Source: Amoebophrya sp. A120 (taxonomy: Eukaryota > Sar > Dinophyceae > Syndiniales > Amoebophryaceae). Taken from it: a stretch of DNA of 64,000 bases. Of this stretch, positions 10,140 through 20,779 are shown piece by piece (within the stretch, counting starts at the first letter, position 1; every line of letters begins with the position of its first letter). The notes below the pieces were generated by a model that worked only from the letters and a program-made list of their open reading frames with translations, was not told where the DNA came from and searched no databases. The stretch lies in the NCBI GenBank assembly GCA_905178155.1, contig CAJINV010000004.1, positions 6,702,933 to 6,766,932 on the forward strand, given 5' to 3'. The position numbers were made by a program, and so were the translations under genes.

Positions 10140-13100
10140 ATGATGTTGATTCGCATTTTCGAAGAAGAGGATGACCTTCACACGGAGAGCCGCGCGCCTT
10201 CCCGCGTCGACGGCACTACTAGAGGTGAGCTGTCGTCGTGGTTCTCCGCTTGGAGCCAGGAAAAGAACCAAGAGGTGGACCTAAACAAGTCCAATAAACG
10301 GAGGCCCGTGGTAGACAACTCCGCCCCCGTGCAGGAACAACTCGTCGCGCCGCAACCGCGCGTCGTAGGGAAAGTCAAGACGTCGCACTCGCACACGTTC
10401 TTCACTGGAACCACAAGGGGCGAGAGTGAGGAAGCGGCGGCTGGCGATGCGAGAACGGATCGTCATGATGATCGTGACCACTTATTTTCCGCACATGTTG
10501 AGACAGCACGGCGGATTTTTTCCGGTAGTTCAACAAGCGACGAAAACAGTACTAGCGCTAAGACAGCGTCTGTTTATCACTATGGGTTGCGTTCCTGTGC
10601 ACGAGTACTACTTTCCCGGCAAGCGGTTCTCGTCGGGCTTTCTTTCGTATTTTTGGTGTTCTATGCGGTCCACGACTTCCGACATAGAATGTTCCCGGGG
10701 TCCTCTTCCCCCTCGACTTCATCCGGTTCTGCGCCTCTGTTGATAGAGCGCTCCGTTGGCGGGAATAAATACGGCCCTGGTCGAGGACCACGTCCTCGTG
10801 GGTCTTCACGTGCTCGCGGCCGGTCACGAACTTCCACGACGTCGAATAAGGTGTCGTTCTTCTCGAAATACGAACGGCTGTGCCAGAAACTGTGTCCGAA
10901 CCACGAGACGCTGGAGGCCGACATAAAAGCCCGCCGGCTGCCGAGGCAGAACGTCTTTCTCACGGGGCCCTGGTATCCAAACCTGCTGGACGGGCCGGTC
11001 CGGCAGTATTTGTTCCCGGAAACAGAATTTATAGCGTTCTTTGACCACGCGGCCGCCGACGAAAGTATCCGGCTGATCTCGGATTTTTTGGAAGAGCAGA
11101 AGGTGTTTCATGATCTTCGTGAGGACGATGATCATTTGTCGAGCGAAGTTCGTCTTCGTGAGAAAAACTCTACACTTAATATCCACCCGAACGAAGCTTC
11201 TACGACACCGGCCCTTAGTACGAGAATGAGCCCGAAGAGGCCGTGGACGCTTTCACGAGCTTACCAGGAGGTGAATCCGCGGGCCTTCCGAGCCGACATT
11301 TGGCGCATCGCGATTGTGTATTTTTGCGGCGGGCTTTACGTAGACGCCAAGGCCACCTGGCCGGAAACGAGCTTCACTGCGAAGGTGAAAGAGCAATCAC
11401 GTCGAGAGGCTTCTAAAGACCAAGGGCGAGGAGGCGCGCGGCCTGGTACTACTAGCCGCCGCCTGGCGGAACGTGACGTAGACGCTGTTGATCTCTGGCG
11501 GCTTGAGGGAGTTCAAAAGAGAAAGGACGCGGCTTCTTCCCCTCCGGCGCGAATCTTTGGCTCCATGGGGGCTCATATTAAGCAGCGGAACAAGAAAGTA
11601 GACGGGGGAGAAAAAGACGATCATGAAAGAACAGACGAGGAACGCGACAAAGACGAGGAAGATGTAGTGAAAATAAATGCCGACCCGTACGAGCAACAGT
11701 TGCGAGATTCAGAGGCGCGTCCAGGTACTAGTTTCTCGACGCCCACGTCTCATTTCTCTGCAAGTAGGGTGAAAAAGAAGCGCAAGCGGTTTAAGAGTGG
11801 GGGGAAGAAAGAGAAAAGCAAAAGCCGGCAGAGGAATGAACCGGTGGTCAAACAGGCGGGTAGTAAAATCGAAGAGCAGCGCGACCGGGGTGGAGTTGAC
11901 GAGGACCAAAGCGGGGAGGGGAACAAAGGTACAGCAGGTTCGACGCGTGCCTCTGAACTAGAAAGCGAATTGTCGAAGGTGAAGATGAACCTCTCGACGA
12001 TAAGTTCGGTCTTTGAGAAGCTGGCAACTCCAACTCCTCCGGGTCGTGGTCGTGCGAACAATACTAAGAACTACACCATGAGCGCAGGCGAGGTGCTTTT
12101 CTGTTTGGATCACGACGCGCTCGCCGGGGGCGGTTTGACTAACCGCCTGCTGGCCAGCTACCCCAGGAACCCGGCGTTACTCTACTTTCTGCGGCAGCAA
12201 ATTCAAAACAGCATGGATATGCGATACGACTTCGGCAGGGACGTCGCAGAGGTACACATTCCGCTTTTGTACCCAACCGGTCCGGGCCTCGTGACGAGTG
12301 TGGCTTTGCAAGAACCTTGTTTACAGAGCACCCTCGTCCCCCGGTGCGCCATGGCAAAGGGCGCCGAGCCGTTTCGGCGCTACCAGCCGGCGGCGGTAGT
12401 CCAAGAGGTATGTGGTGAAAAGTGTCCGGCGGAGTATTACGATGCTGTTTTTTCTCCGGAATATCATGACCGCTTCACGTCTCTCGCAAACGAAGCGCGG
12501 AAGAATCAACCAGACCTGTGCGACGAGGAACGAATGCTGCGAGATTTGAAGAACGCAACTACGTCCTCTTCCTTCTTTCGCGGGCCCTTCCGTTTGGCCA
12601 AGAAGCGTAGAAAAGAGGGAAAACGTAGTGTGGACAATCAAGAGAGCGCTGAGGAAACGACCACCACGCCTCGTGCTCCCCTTCCGCTGCTCCAACGATT
12701 TCTGGATGATTGGCGCGATGACCCGTGGTCCCCCCACAAAGTGGATCTGCGAACCGGCCTGCTGTTCTCGTGGGACAGACACTATGCATTGCAAATGTGT
12801 CTGTGTCGGGAAGGATGCGAATTTGTGATGCGCATTTCACAACACACACAAATCTCTCATGCAGAGGCAGCAAAGGATCAAGATGCGGATGTCCATTTCC
12901 TGTCACCACGGTGAAGGATTTGTCTTGCGGATTAGGCAATGCGGAAGCTTCTCGACATTTGTGATGCTTCTGCGGCTTCCTCGACATACATTCTGCGTAG
13001 TGCAAAAACAGCATGACAAAAATCCGCATTGTTCATGCCGACCCAGACATACTTGCATTTGATAGACACGTGCATGCAGCCATGCACAACAAGCAGAACC

Positions 13101-16100
13101 AAGACTCCGACTGCAGCAATTACGGAGAGATCTTCAGACACCATAGGGTCTATTGCAGCGAGCTGGAGGGACCGCAAGATCACTGCCGGCAAGCCTGCCT
13201 CGAAGCCGCACCCCTCCTCGGGCAGGAGCGAGACGAGAGCAAGTTGGTGCCAAGAACAACGAGGCTGAATAAAACGCTGTATCGACAGAAGTCCGTCAGT
13301 GAAAGGGCAAGGGCCGCGCTCGCAGAAAAAGAAATTCAGCACAGGATGGGAGTTTCGAAAGCGTACGCGACAAAAACTCTCGAACAGTTCGAGTTTGTCA
13401 TCAGCCCTGACGCCCGGGCGGACGACCCCGTAGCGGAGAAGCGGCGCTTGACTTTGGAGATGCCGGTGCTTCCCTACGTTGTGCAGGCGCAGCATTCGTA
13501 TTTCATCTCCGCCCTGAAACTGATTCTCGAGGACGAAGAGAACATCCAAGAGGGCAACGGTGCTACTCTTCTCCGCACGATTACAACGAAAAATGTGGAG
13601 CCTGCTCCACTCACGCCTACTTACCAGGATAATTCCTTTTTCCCTTATGGTGGGACGCATCTCGCTATGAGAGTACACAACCCCCCCTCCCCCTCCTTTG
13701 GTTTTATGCAAAGTTCCAAGTTATCCAGTCTGTTCCTCTTGGTACTGTTTGCATGACAAGTTCTGGTATCCCAAATAGAAGTAGAACTACACGCCAGTGT
13801 AAATTTGTCATGCAGAAGCAGAGCGAACCGAAACCGGAATTCTTGCTGATACTGAACCTGATGCTTGTCTGTTTGCCGTTTATGCTATACAAATGAGGGG
13901 GGGAGTTGTGCACTGTTATACTCGCCGCTGCCAGGTATGGGAGCCTGGTTGGTTACACCGGTAGCCGCTACAATTTTGTGGATTTTGATACGGACTATCT
14001 TGTCTGGGTGAAGAAGGAAGAGGGCGAACCGCAGGGGCGCGCCACGAGAAGGTTTTTCAAAGCTCTCGTGGAGGACTACTTTGGGAACGACCTTGCAAAA
14101 CCCGGGCCAGGCGACCCCGCGCTGGGGCACTGGGCCTGGCGCGCAGGTGAAGTCGGTCGGTCCTGTATTCTCGTAGACCTTGACGGTGCCGCTGGCGTTC
14201 CGGATCTGCCCTATGCCTATTGGCCGTCCGAAAACGTGGCCGCCATCCGGGATTCGGAGCTGCAGCGCGGGGACATCTTGCCCGAACCGGCTGGCTGGAT
14301 CGGTGAAAAATTCAGGAGGCACGACTCACACGGCTTCCGGTTGTACGCAGACGTGTGCGTGATTGAGTATGACGAAAAGGTGGGCAAGGCCTGTCTCGAC
14401 GCGAACCAAGAAAACTTGAGCGTTCGCTTCTGGTTAGATAACGAAACGAACTGCATCCGGGACGAGATCTTGCCCAAGCTTTTGCCGCCGAAGTTCGCGT
14501 CCGCCGCCCGGCGGGCGGACAAATCATCCTGGCAAATGCTGAAAGTCGATGGACACACGTTGCAAACGCCTGGCGAGGTGCTCTGGGCCACGACGACCAA
14601 GTTGGCGAAAAAGGACCGGTACAACAGGTCTCCTCCTCATCCTGGCGCGGGGCGCGAGGCTGCTTCATCAGTGTTTTCCTCCTCACCTACTTCGTCCAAA
14701 ATTACAGCGCAGGACGCTGTAATTAAAAGACCCGATCCAACAAGTCGTTTGGTATCTAACTATTGCATGCCTCCTGCAGGTGTGATCGTGAGTGGCGAAT
14801 GGTGGAACACGACGCGCGAGGCGCCGCTCAGCGACCAAGAGTGCGAAGCGATTCTGAAACACATCGCACAAGTTTCTTCTCCGCTCGCCCCTTTCTGTCG
14901 TTCGGGCATTGATGTTGATTGTAAGTATGTTGCGGAGGAGCGACGGGGGGGCTTCGAGGTGGGCAGGGTCCGTCTACGAAACAGAGAAAAAAAACAGTCC
15001 CAGCTTCCCTACCATCCCACGATACCGCGGGCGCACCACGACCCGAAACTAGCACGAGAACATCTGCAAGGCTTGCACCGAGCCAGCATTGCGGGCGCGA
15101 AAAGGGTGGTCGCNNNNNNNNNNNNNNNNNNNNNNNNNNNNNNNNNNNNNNNNNNNNNNNNNNNNNNNNNNNNNNNNNNNNNNNNNNNNNNNNNNNNNNN
15201 NNNNNNNNNNNNNNNNNNNNNNNNNNNNNNNNNNNNNNNNNNNNNACTCTCGAACAGTTCGAGTTTGTCATCAGCCCTGACGCCCGGGCGGACGACCCCG
15301 TAGCGGAGAAGCGGCGCTTGACTTTGGAGATGCCGGTGCTTCCCTACGTTGTGCAGGCGCAGCATTCGTATTTCATCTCCGCCCTGAAACTGATTCTCGA
15401 GGACGAAGAGAACATCCAAGAGGGCAACGATGCTACTCTTCTCCGCACGATTACAACGAAAAATGTGGAGCCTGCTCCACTCACGCCTACTTACCAGGAT
15501 AATTCCTTTTTCCCTTATGGTGGGACGCATCTCGCTATGAGAGTGCACAAGAACTCCCCCTCCCCCTCCTTTGCATGACAAGTTCTGGTAGCCCAAATAG
15601 AACTACATTCCAGTGTTGGTGTAAATTTGTCGTGCAGAACCGGAATTCTTGCTGATCTTGAACCTGATGCTTGTCTTGTTGCCGTTTATGCTATACTTAC
15701 AAATGAGGGGGGGGGAGTTGTGCACTGTTATACTCGCCGCTGCCAGGTATGGGAGCCTGGCTGGTTACACCGGAAGCCGGTACAACTTTGTGAATTTTGA
15801 CACGGACTATCTTGTCTGGGTGAAGAAAGAAAGGGCAGAACCGCAGGGGCGCGCCACGAGAAGGTTTTTCAAAGCTCTCGTGGAGGACTACTTTGGGCAC
15901 GACCTTGCAAAACCCGGGCCAGGCGACCCAGCGCTGGGGCACTGGACCTGGCGCGGGGGTCGGTCGTGTATTCTCGTAGACCTTGATAGCGCCGCTGGCG
16001 TTCCGGATCTGCCCTATGCTTACTGGCCGTCCGAAAACGTGGCCGCCATCCGAGCTTCGGAGCTGAAGCGCGGGGACATCTTGCCCTGGCCGCACGGCTG

Positions 16101-16947
16101 GATCGGTGAAAAATTCAGGAGGCACGACTCACACGGCTTCCGGTTGTACGCAGACGTGTGCGTGATTGAGTATGACGAAAAGGTGGGCAAGGCCTGTCTC
16201 GACGCGAACACAAAAGACTTGAGCGTTCGCTTCTGGTTAGATAACAAAACCAACTGCATCCGGGACGAGGTCTTGCCTAAGCTTTTGCCGCCGAAGTTCG
16301 CGTCCGCCGCCCGGCTGGCGGACAAATCAGCCTGGCAAATGCTGAAAGCCGATGGACACACGTTGCAAACGCCTGGCGAGGTGCTCTGGGCCACGACGAC
16401 CAAGTTGGCACGAAAGGACAAGTACAACAGGTCTCCTCCCCATCCTGGCGCGGGGCGCGAGGCTGCTTCGTCAGTGTTTTCCTCTTCTTCACCTTCGTCC
16501 AATATTAACGCGCAGGACGATATTAAAACACCCAATCCAACAAGTCGTTTGGTATCTAACTATTGCATGCCTCCTGCAGGTGTGATCGTGAGTGGCGAAT
16601 GGTGGAACACGACGCGCGAGGCGCCGCTCGGCGACCAAGAGTGCGAAGCGATTCTGGAACACATCGCTCAAGTTTCTTCTCCGCTCGCCCCTTTCTGTCG
16701 TTCGGGCATTGATGTTGATTGTAAGTATGTTGCGGGGGAGCGACGGGGGGGCTTCGAGGTGGGCAGGGTCCGTCTACGAAACAGAGAAAAAAAACAGTCC
16801 CAGCTTCCCTACCATCCCACGATACCGCGGGCGCACCACGACCCGAAACTAGCACGAGAACATCTGCAAGGCTTGCACCGAGCCAGCATTGCGGGCGCGA
16901 AAAGGGTGGTCGCAAAGCGTCCGCTGATGAAACATGAGGGAAACTAG
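10140..16947 (+). CDS. OCH1-like type II glycosyltransferase with duplicated C-terminal extension
   Basis: The start is M10140 or M10143; the latter gives MLIRIFEEEDD, matching MLVRISDEDD of the paralogue at 17813. A single signal-anchor (AVLVGLSFVFLVFYAVHDF, about residues 160-180) indicates a Golgi/ER type II protein. The Gly_transf_sug-like core contains RADIWRIAIVYFCGGLYVDA (about 384-403), the usual metal-binding region of OCH1-type transferases; but the family DxD reads D-A-K here and in the paralogue. Exons 10140-12782 and 13070-13665 are clear. After introner B comes a ~400-residue Cys-poor extension with no known fold, absent from the paralogue. A 1.7-kb segment covering it is repeated after an N gap, and the frame does not continue across the gap as assembled. 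Final stop TAG 16945-16947. The substrate is unknown. Confidence 0.7.
12783..13069. mobile_element. Introner-like intron, family C
   Basis: Direct repeat agacac. Starts tatgcattgcaaatgtgtct, ends cagacatacttgcatttgat. Removal gives WDRHVHAAMH, which aligns with FDKGVHQAMH of the uninterrupted paralogue at about 20500. Confidence 0.9.
13376..15113 (+). repeat. Tandem duplication, copy 1
   Basis: Highly similar to 15246-16913, with scattered substitutions and small indels. Covers the last part of exon 2, introner B and the C-terminal extension. Interrupted on its right by the N run. Confidence 0.9.
13666..13925. mobile_element. Introner-like intron, family B (copy 1 of duplicated segment)
   Basis: Direct repeat ctcgc. 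Starts tatgagagtacacaac, ends agttgtgcactgttata. 260 nt, about 58 nt longer than the sister element at 15536. Confidence 0.9.
15114..15245. other. Assembly gap (132 N)
   Basis: The run of N sits exactly at the junction of the two duplicated segments. The frames before and after do not agree, so the true gap length or junction is unknown. Confidence 1.
15246..16913 (+). repeat. Tandem duplication, copy 2
   Basis: Repeats 13376-15113. Differences include a deletion of roughly 60 nt inside introner B, loss of three codons (RAGEVGR becomes RGGR), and many substitutions. It ends with a unique tail (AKRPLMKHEGN, stop). Confidence 0.9.
15536..15737. mobile_element. Introner-like intron, family B (copy 2 of duplicated segment)
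   Basis: Direct repeat ctcgc, identical to copy 1. Starts tatgagagtgcacaag, ends gttgtgcactgttata. It shares position with 13666, so the insertion predates the duplication. Confidence 0.9.
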
Positions 16948-17812
16948 TGTCAGCGATTTATTTCCATGTTCACGCTTGCTCGCGATGTTTTCGTGCTTTT
17001 ATCTCTTATCGCCCTAATTATGATGGAGATTTATTTTGTCCTGCGATATTAGCATGTGCTCGGAGACAAGAAAACATTGTGTCGGTTTTCATATCCCGAT
17101 CCGCCACGCCCAAGCACACATTACACGTGAAGGCAACGTCTTGACGAGGACTGGCCTCATTCTTTATCAATGTGCTATACGACCTGCACTGTTCTACTAT
17201 TCTCGTTTCTGCTACGTAAGAACGTTGTCGTTTAGGCATGATCGTCCTCGTGCTTTTATTCGCTTTCGTGATGCGCGTGACGTCGTACACCTGTTGAATC
17301 AAGAAAAACACAGTGCCTTTGCCTATGATTTCATGAACAGGATAATCGTTGCAATCGCGTTCGTACACAAGTGCTATATGTCTTGTCGTGCCCTCGTTCA
17401 GCGTGTACATACTAGCTGGGAGATTTGCAGCAGCCGGAGCAGTCCTCTGTGCTTCAAATAACTCGAGCTGTGGTCTTCTTTTCCTAAGTTGTTACTTTCG
17501 CAAGCAAATGTGCAAATAACCTTTCGGCACTGTAATCAAAAACGGGCAGGCCGGCTTTGACACCCGAGATACCTATGCCCAATCGTCGTCCCCGACATGA
17601 CCAAAACGTACTTTTGGGATAGTGCGAAAAGTAGTAAAGTCGATTTTTTTATGCTTTACTTGGATGTCGTGACCCAGCAGCATCTTCACGCACCTACAGG
17701 GAGGTTCGGCCAAGAAGAGTAGAGCAAAAAAAACTTCCTCGTGGAACAAGCAAATGTAGTATACTCTTCTAGCATAGAATTAGAAGCAGATTGACAACTT
17801 GTCGCGATCACG
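16948..17812. other. Intergenic spacer
   Basis: Only short shadow frames (for example 17036-17461, no recognisable content). No introner families, no RNA gene seen. Confidence 0.5.
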
Positions 17813-20779
17813 ATGTTGGTTCGGATATCAGACGAGGACGATGTCGAAGTTGGCATTGACCATGAGCGGACCACTGGGACTTCGGTGCTAAATGTGATGG
17901 AGCAAATAGTAAGACTCAGGCACGAGGAGATCGAGAGCGCCCGTACTTGTTGCCCCTACGCTTTTATCTCGTCCAGACACTCTACTCCGTGTATGCAGTT
18001 CTGTCGTTACGCCGTTTTTGTCGGGGTGTGTTTTTGCGCTTCGGTCTGGCTTTCCGTCTCTGACTCACGGCACCGCATGGTAGAACGGATTCCTGCGGTC
18101 CTGCAGCGTCGTATAGGTAGTAGTACCATACCGAGCTCAGAAGATCTAGCTTTCAGGAGGGGATCCTCAGGCACTGCGGCCGCGGGTGCAGAAGCGAAAA
18201 ATGAACAAGCAGCATCAGGTGACGGAAGCACAGCTCGTCTCGGCTTCTCTTTATCATCAAGTGCAAGAAACAGCACGACGCAAGATCATGGCGACACAAT
18301 GAAGATGCGCGGCCGGCAGCAAGCAAACTACATTCCTCCCCGGGATGGCCCAAGATACGAGAAACTGTGGCGCAAACTGTGCCCGAACTACGAGACGCTG
18401 AAAGCAGATACTGAAGTGCGGCGATTGCCGTCGCAAAACGTGTTTCTGACGGGTCGCTTTTTCCCCGACTTGATGGACGGCCCAGTGCGGAAGGCATTGT
18501 TTCCGGACGCGAAATTTCTTGCTTTTTTTGATAACCTGGCAACGGACGAAAGCATCCGGCTGATATCAGCCTTTTTGGAGGAGCAGAAGATCTTCCATCC
18601 GCCAGAAGCTCAGGGGCAGCAGCAGTACACTGGTTTGAAGAAAGATCCACAGCAATCAAACAACAACCCCACCAGCGACGCTGAGCATGCCGCGCAGCAA
18701 AGCAGGCCGTGGACGCTGCTGCGCGCCTACCGCGAGGTAAACGCGTGGTCGTTTCGTGCGGATATTTGGCGGATCGCTATTATCTACGCTTGCGGCGGCC
18801 TTTACCTAGACGCCAAGGCAACCTGGCCCGAAAGCAGGCACTACACCGCGGATATGAGACAGGCGAAAAGTGCTTCATCCGGATCCGGTCCAGACGAGGC
18901 TCGCGGCCCGGGCGCGCCGACACAGCGGCGAAACCTGGCACAGCAAAAGTCTTTCGGTGATCACTGGAATCATACGGCGGGGCTTCACGATGACAAGTTC
19001 GGCTCGTCGTCCCCTGGCGTAGTTGACGCGCAGTCGAAGGAGACAACAAGAACTTTGTGGGCAACATCAAGCATCAGGGATCCCTACGAGGGGACAAATC
19101 GTAATCACTCAGAATCACACCCGCATGATGACTCCCGCAGTGCTTCCGGCAGTATAATTTCGTCTCAGGGTCAGTCCAGCACCAGGACCAGCAGAGGAGA
19201 GGGGAGCAACAATGCTTCTCGAACTCCATCAGGATCAGCACCGACGAGAAAACTAGGTCTGGCTTCTGAGCAAGATGAACCTGCTGACAGGACGCTACAA
19301 GAAGAAGAACAGCTTGACGGAGGTGTAGGGCAGGCGGGAACAGAGCCCGGCGAGGCCGAGCAGTTAGCGGTGCTGCGTGCGAAAGCCGAGAAGGCTGAAA
19401 AAGAACGACAGTCTGCTCTGTCTCCCCGCCATAGGACGAAGGGACGCAAGCGAAAAAAGTTTGTGGACGATGAAGAAGATGAGGACGGAGAGCGTGTGCC
19501 GCGGAGCAGGAGGTCGCGTGGGGGTGCACGGGCGGGCCGTGAAGATGTTGATGCTTCGAAAAATAAAAATGCCGAACACACAGCGAAAAAAGCGCCGTGG
19601 GAAAAAGTGAAACTTTTCTCACCAATAGCGATGCTGCGACGGAGTAAAAGAGAGCGTGAAGCAAGATGGTTCACCTCACACTTGAAATATGAGCGCACCT
19701 CCTCGGTTTTTCAGAAACTCGCGCCCGATGGAAGTATGAGTCCAGGGGAGGTGATGTTCTGCCTCGACACCGATATCCTGGCCCCGGGTAGCTGTGGCCT
19801 CACGAACAACCTGATTGCGAGCTACCCCCGCAATCCCGCTCTACTCTACATATTGCGCGCACAAATCCAGAATGTCATGGAGCACCGCTACGATTTCGGA
19901 GACGACGTGACCTCCCGGGGGCACGAGGACCTGTTTCTGACCGGCCCGGGCCTCGTGACGAGCGTGGTACTGCGGGAGCCGTGCTTGCGGCGCACGCTGG
20001 TGCCGCGGTGCGCATATGCCGACGCGGGTCCGCTTTTCCAACACGTTCGACGGGCGCAGCCGGAAGTCGTCAACGCAGTGTGCGGTCGCCCGGGCCACAA
20101 CGACGCATGCACGGGAGAGGGGTATCACGTCGCATTCTCACCCGCGTATTGGGCGGAATTTAAAAAAGTCGGCGCAGAAATCAAGAAACGGTCGGCTCCC
20201 GACATCTGCGACGAAAGCCGGATGTTGCGAGGATTGAAAACCATGCCTCTCGCCGGGAAGCGCCCCTTATTGCTGAGAGCAAGAACCTCCACGCCCGAAG
20301 ATTCGTTCGAAGACACTGGGCCCCTGGGGGACGAGGAAGATACAACAGGTTCTACAACTCGCACAGGCGTGAACAAAGACGAAAACTTTTACGATGATAG
20401 ACAGCCGGCACTGCTGGAGCTGCTTGTAGATGATTGGCGGGAGAACCCTTGGTCGCCGGAAAAGGTCGACGTGCGCAAGGACCTGATGACCTCCTTTGAC
20501 AAGGGCGTGCACCAGGCGATGCACAAGCGGAAGAAACACTCCGATTGCAGTGCATACGGGGACATTTTTAATCACCACAAAGTGTTTTGTCGCGATTTGG
20601 AGGGCCCCGAAGACCATTGCCTGCAGGCGTGCTTCCAGAAAGACTCCTTTTCCACCATTTTTCAGAAACGCATGGCTCCGACAAGATTCCAAAGCCCGAC
20701 ACTCTACCAGATAAAATCCACGACCAAGAGCAACGCGCCACTTTCCGATAGCGCCGCTCTTGGGGGTGCGGGTCGCTGA
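17813..20779 (+). CDS. OCH1-like type II glycosyltransferase, intronless paralogue
   Basis: An uninterrupted 988-codon frame, ATG 17813 to TGA 20777-20779. A signal-anchor (CRYAVFVGVCFCASVWLSVS, about residues 63-82) precedes a linker and the sugar-transferase-like core: YEKLWRKLCPNYETL, LPSQNVFLTG and RADIWRIAIIYACGGLYLDA (about 315-334), again with D-A-K where OCH1-type enzymes have DxD. A long charged, low-complexity insert (about 375-640) splits the core; the second half has GEVMFCLD, ASYPRNPALLY and a Cys-containing tail (SDCSAYGDIFNHHKVFCRDLEG) shared with the gene at 10140. It lacks the C-terminal extension of that gene. Probably Golgi protein or lipid glycosylation, substrate unknown. 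Being intronless, it is the natural outgroup for introner gain in the neighbour. Confidence 0.75.
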   Translation: MLVRISDEDDVEVGIDHERTTGTSVLNVMEQIVRLRHEEIESARTCCPYAFISSRHSTPCMQFCRYAVFVGVCFCASVWLSVSDSRHRMVERIPAVLQRRIGSSTIPSSEDLAFRRGSSGTAAAGAEAKNEQAASGDGSTARLGFSLSSSARNSTTQDHGDTMKMRGRQQANYIPPRDGPRYEKLWRKLCPNYETLKADTEVRRLPSQNVFLTGRFFPDLMDGPVRKALFPDAKFLAFFDNLATDESIRLISAFLEEQKIFHPPEAQGQQQYTGLKKDPQQSNNNPTSDAEHAAQQSRPWTLLRAYREVNAWSFRADIWRIAIIYACGGLYLDAKATWPESRHYTADMRQAKSASSGSGPDEARGPGAPTQRRNLAQQKSFGDHWNHTAGLHDDKFGSSSPGVVDAQSKETTRTLWATSSIRDPYEGTNRNHSESHPHDDSRSASGSIISSQGQSSTRTSRGEGSNNASRTPSGSAPTRKLGLASEQDEPADRTLQEEEQLDGGVGQAGTEPGEAEQLAVLRAKAEKAEKERQSALSPRHRTKGRKRKKFVDDEEDEDGERVPRSRRSRGGARAGREDVDASKNKNAEHTAKKAPWEKVKLFSPIAMLRRSKREREARWFTSHLKYERTSSVFQKLAPDGSMSPGEVMFCLDTDILAPGSCGLTNNLIASYPRNPALLYILRAQIQNVMEHRYDFGDDVTSRGHEDLFLTGPGLVTSVVLREPCLRRTLVPRCAYADAGPLFQHVRRAQPEVVNAVCGRPGHNDACTGEGYHVAFSPAYWAEFKKVGAEIKKRSAPDICDESRMLRGLKTMPLAGKRPLLLRARTSTPEDSFEDTGPLGDEEDTTGSTTRTGVNKDENFYDDRQPALLELLVDDWRENPWSPEKVDVRKDLMTSFDKGVHQAMHKRKKHSDCSAYGDIFNHHKVFCRDLEGPEDHCLQACFQKDSFSTIFQKRMAPTRFQSPTLYQIKSTTKSNAPLSDSAALGGAGR

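Noticed and set aside
9784-10143. 119-residue frame just upstream of the glycosyltransferase gene
   Set aside because: No recognisable content; it overlaps the leader and ends where the paralogue-supported start begins.
17036-17461. 141-residue frame after the duplicated gene
   Set aside because: No domain, signal or composition supporting a gene; lies in an AT-rich spacer.
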